Shown here piece after piece: positions 23,701 through 34,079 of a DNA stretch of 64,000 nt (within the stretch, counting starts at the first letter, position 1; each line of letters opens with the position of its first letter). The DNA is from Leptoclinus maculatus (lineage: Eukaryota; Chordata; Actinopteri; Perciformes; Stichaeidae), in contig JAVDOI010000019.1 in NCBI GenBank assembly GCA_032191485.1, forward strand, positions 9,951,784 to 10,015,783, written 5' to 3'. Under the pieces are notes generated by a model. That model was not told the DNA's origin. It was given only the letters and a program-made list of their open reading frames with translations, and made no database searches. The translations under genes were made by a program, and so were the position numbers.

Positions 23701-25810
23701 GGCGGGGGAGGAATGAGGATGTCACGGAGGAACAAAGGAAGGGAAACAAGGAAAAAGGCTTGACAGGGAGGAAGAGCAAGATGGGACGATTTGATAAATG
23801 CAGCCGGTGTCAGCTGGTGCTCTCATCCTACCAGGAAGGGGAGAATAGATCCGCGGCCTCCCACCTGCCTCCCATTGACCGGTCAATAGAGAATTCCTAT
23901 TACAGTTGCTGCCTTGCTGGCAGTGGATGTGGACTTGACACAACAGACCCACGGGAGGTTATTGGCTGCACTCTCTTTCAATAACCGCTACCCATCTCCC
24001 TCCAGCTCTCCTCCATCAATCAGCTCTGTCAGCCAAGTTTGTGGTTTTTCGTTCTTGCCCTCTTTTTTTCTGTCTTTCTCCCTTTCTTTCACATTTTCTC
24101 TCCATCCTCTGTAACACATTTAAAACACCCAAAACCCGATTTTCAGCCACTTCTCTTGCTTCAGAGGCTTCTTTTTTTTTTATCTCTTGTTGCTGCCTGG
24201 CTTTCACACCCTTATCCAATCTCTCTGTCTTCCGCTCTCCCACCTCCTCTTTTCATCGCCGTCTCACTGCATCCGCTGGTCCAATCCGCAGCGAAAAGAA
24301 GATTCTATGAGGCTCAGTATTTTGTTGCCAGAGCGTCAAGCAGCCCACGCAAAAAAAAGTGACCCATTCATTCATGCTTCATTTCCTGCTTTTGAAATAA
24401 AGAGTGAGAAGAACATCATATTGAGCAACTCAATTCTACTTAAAGCCTCAAAACTCATACACACAAGCTTCCTGCTACATTCTCCACTCAAGGTGATATT
24501 TTTCTAGCTTTGCAGTCAGGAAGTCAGGGTTAACAGCCGTCTCATCAGAAGTGTGGCTGCGTCATGGTTCTTTTCTTGAGAAGTGCGGTTACAAGATATA
24601 CTGTGGGCGCTATGGCAAGCTATAGGTAACACCACACACACTGGTTTGGTGTGTGTTCTTTTCTATTATCTTTAAAAACAAAAGCACTAATATGTACTTT
24701 AATTAAAAATATGCAAACATTACTTAAACAGGAGTACAGTGCATTTGTTGGGGATCATTTCAGCCGATGGATTTGGTGCTCGAGCGAGTATTTACGGCGG
24801 CAGTGCGGTGTACGTGGGATTGACTCAAAATAAACCACGATGCCCATGTTCATCGTAACAAAGGAACATGTCAGCCAGAGAACCGATGCGGCTTATTGAT
24901 GTGTTTTTAATAGTTTTTGAACAACAATGGAGGTCTTTGGCACAGAGGAATATGCTATATAAGGCTTTTGGTTACACAAGAAATACTTGTTAGGATCCAT
25001 TCATTGTAGGTTTTGGTCTTTTCATGGGATTTGTGGACAATGAGAAAAGTACACAATATCAACAGAGAGGAACACTGACTGGTTCCAGCATCTTAAATGT
25101 GAGGACTTGCTGCTTTCTTCTGTTTTATCTCTTTGTAAACATAATATTTTTTGGGTTTTAACTGCAGCTCTATTACAAGTCAGAAGCAGTCTATGTCTAT
25201 TTTCCATACAGAAACACCAAGAGAAGTTCATTTAAGGTAATTCAACATACTATAATCCTAGCTTTTCTTCTAACAAAAGGAGATGTTTCACCAACGTCTC
25301 CCCCTTTACAGAAGTTGTTAGAAGACAGCTCTCTTTAAATGACCTGGTCTTAGCGCTTGGCCGCAGTCTGCCACTGCCTGACCTGATGTCACGGTAGCTG
25401 TCACACCCAAAACGATTCCCTTTCCAGACACCTTACTCTGCTTCCGTCAAGTGCAGATTACGTTACATCATTTAAGGTTCTCTTGTCTTGCTCGACGGCA
25501 TAGTGAAGCCCCCCCTCCCCCCATCTTCACCTTCCACACAAGCCTCAGGCAGTCAATTTCAATATTCCGGCACAAACTGTACTGAATACCGCATTGCATT
25601 CAGTGAAAAGAAAAGAAAACAAATAAATAAGTAAATGAAACAGCATGCTAGACCCAAATCATGCTCAATCAATGAAAAGCAACTGGGACAGATAGATCCA
25701 CCCCTTTATTTATTTATATTTGTCCTGCAGTTTAATATATTCTACTGCGCCTGGCATAAAACTGCCGAGCTCCTCTCCATCACTAGCAAATACAAGATTG
25801 AATTTTGGGG
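20766..25810. other. Non-coding stretch, nothing recognised
   Basis: Five kilobases with no recognised gene or transposon. 24040-24360 is pyrimidine-rich, producing overlapping Phe/Leu/Ser open frames on the plus strand that look compositional. 23040-23240 is CpG-richer than its surroundings. A T-run lies at 24171-24181. Short (GT)n units at 21459-21475 and 22866-22876 are too small to list separately. Confidence 0.55.
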
Positions 25811-25881
25811 GAGAGAAGGGGAAGGGGAGAGAGAGATAGATAGAAAGATTGAGAGAGACGGAGAGAGAGAGAGATAGAGAG
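25811..25881 (+). repeat. Imperfect (GA)n / (GATA)n purine tract
   Basis: Mixed GAGA and GATAGATAGA units with interruptions; low-complexity polypurine. The apparent Arg/Glu frame is repeat translation. Confidence 0.85.
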
Positions 25882-25903
25882 CAAGCAGTAGGTGGTGAGA
25901 GGT

Positions 25904-25920
25904 GGGGGGGGGGGGGGGGG
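25904..25920 (+). repeat. G17 homopolymer
   Basis: Seventeen consecutive guanines just downstream of the purine tract. It is a potential G-quadruplex on the plus strand and its length is likely to be uncertain in the assembly. Confidence 0.95.
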
Positions 25921-28839
25921 TCATGAAATCAGTAAATCTGTGCATGCAAGCGTACTGGCTCAGCGGATGTTTGAATTCTTTTTATATGTCCTTCTTCTGC
26001 AAATTTCTAAAGGGAATTAATAAGTGGCACAAAGAAAATGAAATATTACACATTCAATCTGACAACACGAAGCCCATACGACTGATATTCACTATTTCTG
26101 TAATGCTTTTAAAAGTATTATCTTCTTTCCCCATTTCAAAGGGCCGCCATAGAGACACAGAGAGGGGCTACGTTTCCTCAGTGATATCTCCCTTTTACTT
26201 CTTCTTCCTTCTCCTCCCTGCGGGCTCCTCTCCCCTTCCTCTTTCTAGGAGTATACAGTACTGCGTGTGATGTAATGAATCAGCGGGTACAGTAAATATG
26301 GGATTGGTAGTGCACTTTGCGACCTCACAACTCCCCCCTGCAACATCCCCACAAACGCTCGCTCTGCTCAATCTCTAACAGTGCTCTGCCAAGAAATAGA
26401 AATGAGATCTTATCCACCCTATCTCGTCACATACCCTGTCCCGAACATGCACACAGACACACACAATTTTGGCCCCTATCATTGCCATGTTGTTCTCCAT
26501 TATGACTCCTTGTCTAAGTTGAACACAGCTGCACACATATGCGCCGTCTCTGGTTCCCTACATGCACCGACTAGAATTACACAGACACAGAACTCGTACG
26601 TACATCAGAGCACACGCATACCAAGTGTGCACCCGTGACTGAGACAACCCCTCCTTTGTGTGCAGTGCTCTGTCGTGCCTTGCTCGTGTTTTATCTCCAC
26701 CCTTCGCAGGTAGTCGGGCTGGCAGTGCCGGTTTGTTAGTGAGCTGGCTCACCTGGGCTGATGAGCTTGGGAGCCTACGAAGCTGGCCGGTTCGGCTCTC
26801 TCAGCTAGCATTGGGATCTCCTGGTTTGGTTGCTTTGTCTTGTCTTTAGGATGCAACATCTTCATCCACTATTTTATATAGATACCAGCATAGACCATAT
26901 CAAGGACTCTGAATGTGGCAGGAAGGAAATACATCTCTTATAACTGCATACTGAGCAATGTCTTCTCAATTTAACTTACATATGCTCTGTCACTTGGATA
27001 TGTGAAGCAACTGTGGTTGTGTAGCAAGTACTGAAGCTAGGTTCAATCTTTAGCATTTGGACGGAAGAAAAAGAGGCCTGAGATTTACTGTGCAAGTTCT
27101 TGAAAGTGAAATACAATTTTATATTATTCACCTGCTCTAAGAAATATTATCAGGATTTACAAATAATATATCGAGTGGGGATAACTAATATATTCTATAT
27201 TTATTATCTAACATATTACCACCCCCATTCAAGACACATCCAACAAGACTTGAGCGGTGAAAGCTCCATTATTCTATAATGAATAGAGGGTGAATTGAGT
27301 CTTCTCCTCTTGCTATCTAAGTGTGGGAGAGTACTACTCCAGGCATTCTGAGTTTAGTTGACATTCATATGACACAATGGACTTCGTGTCAAAGTATATT
27401 ACTGATAAATGCAAGGGAGAGCATGTCATGACAGGGATCACAAAAGGTGGAGGTTGTGTATGCGTGCAGTTGACCGGTTGTACGTGTGTCTGACTTGCGC
27501 ATCTGAGGAAATCCGCACCGCATCTCATCAGTATTCTGAACGAGTGTGTCCTGTTTCCATCAGACGCTTGTGCCCACCCTCGAGCTCCGATCTCTGATGA
27601 TGCAAAGCACGTATAGTGTCCCTGCGCAAGAAGCATGCATACGCATGGTGTGTGTTAACAAGTCAGCTTTGAGACAAGCGGGGGAAAAAAAAAACTGCAA
27701 CATGATGAAGGGAGTAATAAAGCCTGGAAGAAAAAAAACGGGAGATTTGTTACCGAAAACGCAATTCAATCTGAGACATTTAAGAAAGTGGGTGTATTAC
27801 ATTTGTTTCATGCAATTAAAAATCAGAAGAAACCTTGTATTTAAGTTTTAATGTATGGCATGGATGTGAAAGCTGTAGATTACTGCATTTAAATCTCTAG
27901 ATTCAATTTGAGGATTACAGAACACACACCCGGGCAGAGTCCCCTGCAGTTCGTTGCTGAACTTTTTGAAAGGCATTACATGCAAATATGTTGTACACTT
28001 AACATATATGCAAGGCAGACACAGCTGAGCTCAGCTGTAAAGCTGGGAAGCAGTGATATTCAAACCGGTTTCATAACTTTACTGATAAAAGAAGTGCTGC
28101 AAAACGTAACGTACCAACGGTATGTAGCTCTGGTTAGAATAGCCACTTTGTTGTGAATGGTATGTATGTAAGTAGCAAAGACTCATGTAATGGAAGGCTA
28201 CCAGAGCTCCTTGTTTCTCCAGATGATCAAGGGCACTGGTCTCAAGGTCACAGTTTTCAGTTTTGCTGTTCTATAAAATGATAAAGGCCAAAACGTTATT
28301 GTATTTATCTTTATGTGTCTAATCTAGATTTAGTTTTTGGAGTTTTCTTTTAATTTCTGTTCTGTTTTTGGATGTGGGTTGTAATTTTGTTTGTGTGTTG
28401 AAAATGAAATACAATATATATATATAAAAAGAATAGCCACTGGGACAGTATTTAAAATGTGGCACTGAAAAGTTAAGGACTAACCCTAAAAACCACGAAC
28501 CACCGTGCAACTCAAACGCTAACCAAATAATCAATGCTAACAACTTCAGTCACTTAACAACCCCAATCAGTGCACAGTGTTAATGTCTCAGCCTTTTCCC
28601 ATAAACAGACGGTCTACAATGACAGAACCAAAAAGAGTCCCGTCACACAGAGAGCAGAGAATTGCAGCCCTGTGTAATTAGAATCGATAATTCATTTTCC
28701 CCTTTTCTGCCACTGTTCCATTCAAACGACCCCTCGCACGCTATCGAGAGAGCCTCCGAACCTCTTCAGGGTCGCAGTAATTGGACTGTTTTATTCCTTT
28801 TTTCTTTCTCCTCCACTTCTTCTTTTTGCGTCTCGCCAA
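25921..28839. other. Non-coding stretch, nothing recognised
   Basis: AT-rich unique DNA. The segment 26690-26850 is GC-richer with repeated CTGGC and GCTGG strings but no clear unit. Short (AT)n at 28408-28427. No gene recognised. Confidence 0.55.
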
Positions 28840-29190
28840 AAATCTCATCAGCTAAATGCAGAGGACGGCATTCTTCTTGGAGTAATTGTCTTCGACTGCC
28901 ATGTGACATTTTTGCTGCCCTTTTTTCCAGGTGCTGGTATTGTTCTTTTTTGGCGCTGGTTAATTTGGGAGGGGGGGGAAAAAGGAGCTTTTGGTTGTTG
29001 AGTGCCAGACAATGAGAGTGTCATGCTATTTATCCCCTCGGCTATAATGGAGCCTATTAGAGGTCTGAAACCTAATGCTTGCAATCTGTAAGTGGATGAG
29101 CAATAGGACTTGGATTCCCATGTGTACTGGTTGGAATAATTATAGGAGTTCTTCAGTTTCTTCAGTTGAATGGTGGATTTAATAGCAATC
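28840..29190. promoter_or_regulatory. Candidate conserved non-coding element
   Basis: Repeat-poor sequence with clustered homeodomain-like cores (GGAGTAATTG, GGTTAATTTG, GGAATAATTATAGG) and no plausible long reading frame. Its composition resembles developmental enhancers in vertebrates. The only simple repeat in it is an eight-base G run near 28971-28978. Confidence 0.25.
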
Positions 29191-29440
29191 CACAACAGAG
29201 CTGCCCGTCGTGTAAACATTCAAATTATTGGGGCCTCCTCTATCTGTGCATTTGAGCGGAGGAAATAACCCCCCGCTGTAAATGTACACATGTTTAAATC
29301 TATTCTCTCTTCCCTGATAATTGGGGCAATTTCTTGACAAATCACCATCATTCCCAGCATGGCCCCCAATATTGATCCTCACCGTTACTGTCATTGCCAT
29401 GACCATCCCGCTCATCAGAAAAGGATAATTTTGACTGCAA

Positions 29441-29459
29441 TCATCATCATCATCATCAT
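29441..29459 (+). repeat. (TCA)n trinucleotide repeat
   Basis: Six TCA units, followed by degenerate CAT/CGT/CAC units to about 29500. Frames across it give Ile or Asp runs. Confidence 0.85.
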
Positions 29460-29599
29460 TGACCATCCTAATCATCGTCATCATCACCGCTGTCGCCATC
29501 GATTTCAAGTGTGGGACTCGCATCACTTTCAACTTGTGAAGTGAATCACAGTCAGTGTCAGGTAGATGATTGCTCTGGGACATTGTAAAGATCATGGCT

Positions 29600-30260
29600 A
29601 CCTAAACATGTCTTAGCTTCCGCACAGGCACACCGCAGCTGCACATTTCTATCTGTGGGTGTCACCCATAGACACATAGATAATGGCGGTTGTGAATGGC
29701 TTCTCTGTCACTCTGCCATTCCCATCTCCCTGGCTGGGATTTAATGTGACACTTATAGCTATTGCATGGCTTTGCCCCCCAGATAGCAGGAAGCCACGCC
29801 TGAATGGAATTGAGATTGTCATCCGTCAGCTACACCCATCAAACCACTGGGAGAATGACAAAGAGAGTGGGAGAAAGATTGAGGGACACACTGGGTGAGG
29901 GAGAGGAAGAGGAGGAACCCTGTACTTTCCTCTTATCTTGGGGCCCCCATCATAGATGCTCTTATCTGAAAACGGCAATGCCGCCATGGTTGAGACAGCA
30001 TAGAATACAAAATGTGCACACGGACATGTATCATTGGTAAATGTCACGCAGGTCTATCAGCTGGTGGGATTTTTGACAAACAGGCGTTGCACGGAGGCAA
30101 AGACGCAGCAAGTTTTCAAAGCGGGGAGTTTTATATATCACTTGTTACTACATAAGACCCAAAAAAGAAACCATAAAAACACAAGAGCAACCACTACAAA
30201 GTGATTTTGCAGCCCACTGACAACATAATCCATTTTGTTCTTTTCTGATACGTTCCTCAG
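29600..30260. other. Non-coding stretch, nothing recognised
   Basis: Unique sequence without recognised gene or transposon end. Confidence 0.5.
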
Positions 30261-30265
30261 ATATA

Positions 30266-30660
30266 CAGTGCAGTCTGTAAGTATTTGGACAATGAAACAT
30301 TTTTCTTCCTTTCATTGTTTTGGATTTACTCCAGCACACTGTATTTGAAACAATGATTATGGAGGTTAAACTGCTGACTTTCAGCTTTGAGGGCATACGA
30401 GGTTGTTCACATCCACATTGGCATAATGGCATTTTTATGAATAGTCTCCAATCGATTCCTGCCATCTTCTTCTTTTGTCTGTCCATTAAAGCCATAAAAT
30501 GCCAAGAAATTATGACTTCATTTTATGTTAATTCTAATTACTTTTGGTCCCCTAAATCTTGGTCACTATGCATAAAATGGCTATAATTGTATTTGGAATC
30601 CTCAAATTCACTTTAACCTCAAAGTCATTGTTCCATTTCAAATCTAATGCACTTTAGTAC
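30266..30660 (+). mobile_element. Decayed DNA transposon with long inverted ends (Tc1/mariner-like)
   Basis: The left end CAGTGCAGTCTGTAAGTATTTGGACA follows a TA dinucleotide (30264-30265), matching the wording of a very common fish element family with TA target sites. The segment 30340-30395 (TTTGAAACAATGATTATGG...GGTTAAACTGC...TTTGAGG) is an imperfect inverted copy of 30598-30650 (CCTCAAATTCACTTTAACC...CATTGTTCCATTTCAAAT), which shows the two halves of long inverted repeats directly. The outermost right end is not recognisable, so that side is truncated or too diverged. No transposase coding is left, so this is a non-autonomous, old copy. Superfamily assignment is from memory. Confidence 0.7.
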
Positions 30661-30840
30661 AACATAATACGATTTTTGATTTGTTTCAATTCAGGGGCAT
30701 GCAATCAATATGACTCAATTTAACTCGATTTAACACAATCAGCAACAATAAAAATGGACCTCCTGTTGTTGGAGGTCTGGTCGATGATATTCTATTGTTG
30801 ATCATTGAATCGACACATGGATGCAGATCAATGGATCATA

Positions 30841-30985
30841 ATTCAATTTGTTTTGTCTAGCCCAAAACCACAAATCAGAGGGCTTTACAATCTGTACACG
30901 TGCGACATCCTCTGTCCTGGGACCCTCACATCGGTACATGAATAACTCCCGCAAAAAAAACACCTTTAACAGGGTTGCTATAACA
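30841..30985 (+). repeat. Common teleost interspersed repeat fragment
   Basis: The run TCTAGCCCAAAACCACAAAT, then GGGCTTTACAATCTGTACA, ACATCCTCTGTCC, GGACCCTCACATCGG and ACCTTTAACAGGG matches, with substitutions, an interspersed repeat seen again and again in percomorph genomes (wording recalled, not searched). It has no coding content and lies about 180 bases after the decayed transposon at 30266-30660. Confidence 0.65.
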
Positions 30986-31537
30986 GCAACAAAACAAAAA
31001 CAAATCACTCTCCAAAAACTCCCAGGCTGCCCTGTATAACTACCCTGTATAACACCTAGATCAGCCGAAGGAGCATGAGCTAAGCCTTCTGAAGGGAATA
31101 GTAGACCAGTGAGCTGAAATCAAATTAGCATCACAATAAATCAGCAGTAGAGACACAGCAGTCGGAGTAAAGGCGAGGGTAGGAGGCCATGGATTTTATG
31201 CCATGGAGATGACTCGCTGTCAATCAGCTGCCTGAAGGAGTGCTGTATCCGAAGAGCATAACCACAAAGGGACATACATACAGGCTGCTGGCATTTGCAC
31301 GCTGTGCACGGACAAACTTTCATGTCACAAAATCTTCCACACACACTCTCACGCACACACTCTCTTCCACACATCGATTCTTCAAAAATAAGAAATCATT
31401 GACTGTGGCCAAGTCGACTGGGTGTGTTGACAAGACAGTGATCGATATTGATGTCCCGAGCTACAGTGACAGCAGAGCTCACTACCGAGTAGGTGCCTTG
31501 AATTGCATTAATGCACAGCGAATGCACAAATATAGAG

Positions 31538-31540
<3 letters not shown>

Positions 31541-31604
<64 letters not shown>
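31541..31604 (+). repeat. (CA)n microsatellite
   Basis: About 32 pure units, ending in CATATACC. Confidence 0.97.
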
Positions 31605-31609
<5 letters not shown>

Positions 31610-32190
31610 CGGTTGGTAATTAGTCAGCCTGACAGAACATCCCATGGCATGTGAGGACAACTGCAGCTGAATTAGACCAGGGAAGCTTCTCCTGCACACA
31701 TACACACAGTCACCAGGGAGGGTCTCCGCACAGTATGAGGGCCTAATTAAGACAGAGATAATTGGGAACTGGAAGGGGGTGGCAGTGTATGTGTATGTGT
31801 GGCTATGTTTATTTCAAAGAGATGTTCAATTACTCAGAGAGACAGCACATGGGCACAAACCCCGACAATGGTTTCCTTCGGGGGGTCCGGACGGAAAAGG
31901 AGAAAGGTACTGTAGGGGAAAGCGAAAGGACAGCAGACCAAAGACAAACACATACACAGAGCCACAAAGGCATACACAAAAGGGATATATGCCAAATTTA
32001 GAAGGAGAGAGGCAAGCTGAGAGGTCACAGTAAGAGAGGGGTTGGTGGGGAGGGGGGGGAGAACACCAGATGAAAAATGAGGCATCCTATCAGACAGGCC
32101 TCAGACGACACCACACACTCCCAACGCAGCAGAGCCTTGGGGATAAACAGGGAATTTTGGGTAATGCGGTCCGACAGTCACAGCTCAGTG
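31605..32190. other. Non-coding stretch, nothing recognised
   Basis: Purine-rich in parts (31880-32065). Short open frames in two registers share the same bases and have no family resemblance. Confidence 0.5.
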
Positions 32191-32194
32191 GCCC

Positions 32195-32400
32195 CCTGAC
32201 TGGCTGCTCTGATTGGGCCGGCGAGCTCACAGGGGGGATTGGTCATGGCGGAGGTTTCTGATTGGCTGCAGTGTTTCTGGAGGCAGCCTATCCACGTTCG
32301 CCCTCAGACTAAGGTCGACAAGCAGCCGAGACTAAGCTACAAAGCATTTATCAACAGCAGGCGATAGCGTGGTTTCATTACCACGCTAGAATTGGACAAG
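32195..32400. promoter_or_regulatory. CCAAT-box cluster with downstream hairpin, candidate promoter or enhancer
   Basis: Three inverted CCAAT boxes, CTGATTGGG, GGGATTGGT and CTGATTGGC, have their ATTGG cores at 32212, 32238 and 32261, spaced 26 and 23 bases. The first and third match the NF-Y consensus in its reverse form well. A YY1-like CATGGCGG lies between the second and third. Another ATTGG follows at 32391. A perfect 9-base hairpin (32365-32373 with 32380-32388, loop TTCATT) sits between. Clustered CCAAT boxes spaced two to three helical turns apart are typical of NF-Y-driven promoters. No TATA box, transcript start or downstream coding exon could be identified. Confidence 0.4.
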
Positions 32401-33330
32401 ATCTTGTCTTCTGCATCCACACAAACTGTACCTTTACTACTTCCCTTTCGGTCATCGTATGATCTAAGGGTGTTTTTGCAGGAATAAATAGTCAACAAGT
32501 TCAGGTTGTGTGCTCTGCAACAAAAGCACTTGTGGGACTAAACACACAACTCCAAGTCCAAAAAAACACTTTCATTGAATCATCATTCCCTTCAGGCATC
32601 AACTACTGTACAAAAAAAAGCCTCCAAGTAATTGTGGCATAGTGTTTGTGGTAACGCAAATGTGTATATCCATGTTTTCAGGAATGGCCAGCTGAGATTT
32701 AGGCTCTTCTACGACATCAATGTCCACAAAAATGTACTTCAAATATTAAAAAAAACACTGTAGACACACATTTACCTTGGTCTCCTTTCCCTGTACATGC
32801 CCTTCTTCCTCACTCAATGATAATATCTTGCATAGCATGCATACATTCATAACCTAGGGCTCCTTGCAGATTCCTGCAAAAGCCTCAGAAATGCTTACCA
32901 GCACAACTATCAAGCAGACGGAGTGACATTAGTTTAATGCAAGGCATGATTAATTGAGAACCGGAGAGATTCCGTGGCCCCGTTTCTTAGTTGCACTTAG
33001 ATACAGAGACACATCTCTTCAGTACAAACTCTGTCCTTTGGTTGCAATGTCATGTATCATGCATTAGCTAACATATTAATCACCATAAAGATGACTCAAA
33101 TATAATTAGATTTTCCCCCTGGTGCATGCATGATTTGGTGTTTCACTTCTCGGTGTGAATTTGAGGTCATCTCTCTCTCCACCGATCCCCCAGCAGGAAT
33201 GTGAGCTCGGGGGAAGCGTTAGGGGCTATCCCTCACGTCTTCTTATATTGGGAATGTCTCTCTTTCCCTCTCTCTCTCTCTCCGGCCACCTCTCCCTACT
33301 TCACAGATATGAATGGTGCTTTTATGGATG
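32401..33330. other. Non-coding stretch, nothing recognised
   Basis: Unique sequence with a short CT-rich run at 33260-33282. No gene or mobile element seen. Confidence 0.5.
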
Positions 33331-33610
33331 AGCCTTACTAATGAAGGCTCCATCTTCTGTGATTAACATTTTCCCAGGCCCGGGAATCGTCTGTGGGTTC
33401 AATTATCACTCAGGAGCCCACCTATTGTTCAGGTGGCATGCGCCCGCTAAGTGGAGGTTCATACCTTCAACACTGTGCGTTAGTGTACATCAATTATGCA
33501 GGTGGCAGCAATTACATATTTATGTATTCTGATAATTACATTTTTAATACAGCAGATGTCAGCCTCATTTATAGGAGTTAATGAAAATGAATGACGGACA
33601 TTTTACATTA
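33331..33610. promoter_or_regulatory. Candidate conserved non-coding element
   Basis: A repeat-free block with multiple homeodomain-like cores (GATTAACATT, TCAATTATCAC, CAATTATGC, GCAATTACAT, GATAATTACAT) and an E-box-like CAGGTGGC occurring twice (about 33430 and 33500). The density of such cores is high against neighbouring DNA. Conservation could not be tested. Confidence 0.3.
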
Positions 33611-33973
33611 CACATGTTGAAAACACGCGGCTTTGCATGGGCGAGTTCGGCTGCATCGCGAATGAAGAAGATGCCTCCTTTATTGATTAGGAGACCTTTA
33701 ATAACATAAAGTTGTCTTTTCAATGTAGGGATCATGAAACATTTTCATAATCATGCGCTAAGTGCTGTTCTGTGCTATACACATGAGCACACGTGGCTTT
33801 CATTTCATGGGGCGACTGGCACCGATACCCACGCAGCACATTATCTACTCTATAATGCAGTACATCATTATTTTTCACTCTACTTTCTGAGGTTTATGAA
33901 AGCAATAGAACATGCCAATCATCTATGTTGTCAGCCTATTCTGCAGTAAGTCTTGCATAACTAGAGTTGTATG

Positions 33974-33982
33974 CTATAAAAG
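33974..33982 (+). promoter_or_regulatory. TATA-box-like sequence
   Basis: CTATAAAAGG matches the TATA-box consensus. An ATG in good context (AAGATGG) lies about 100 bases downstream at 34075 but opens only a nine-codon frame. It could be a promoter of a non-coding RNA or a chance match. Confidence 0.25.
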
Positions 33983-34079
33983 GATCAAACTGGGGCAAAG
34001 ATTTGAAGGGAAGGACTCCGCAGCAAGAAGGTCGACGCTCGTGAAGAGTAAAAGGACTCTACGCTCGAATTAAAGATGG

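Noticed and set aside
24039..24507. Several overlapping plus-strand frames rich in Phe, Leu and Ser
   Set aside because: Caused by a pyrimidine-rich stretch; three registers are open at once, as expected from composition.
29179..29595. 138-codon minus-strand frame
   Set aside because: Contains an Asp run from the (TCA)n repeat and no domain; lies across a candidate regulatory block.
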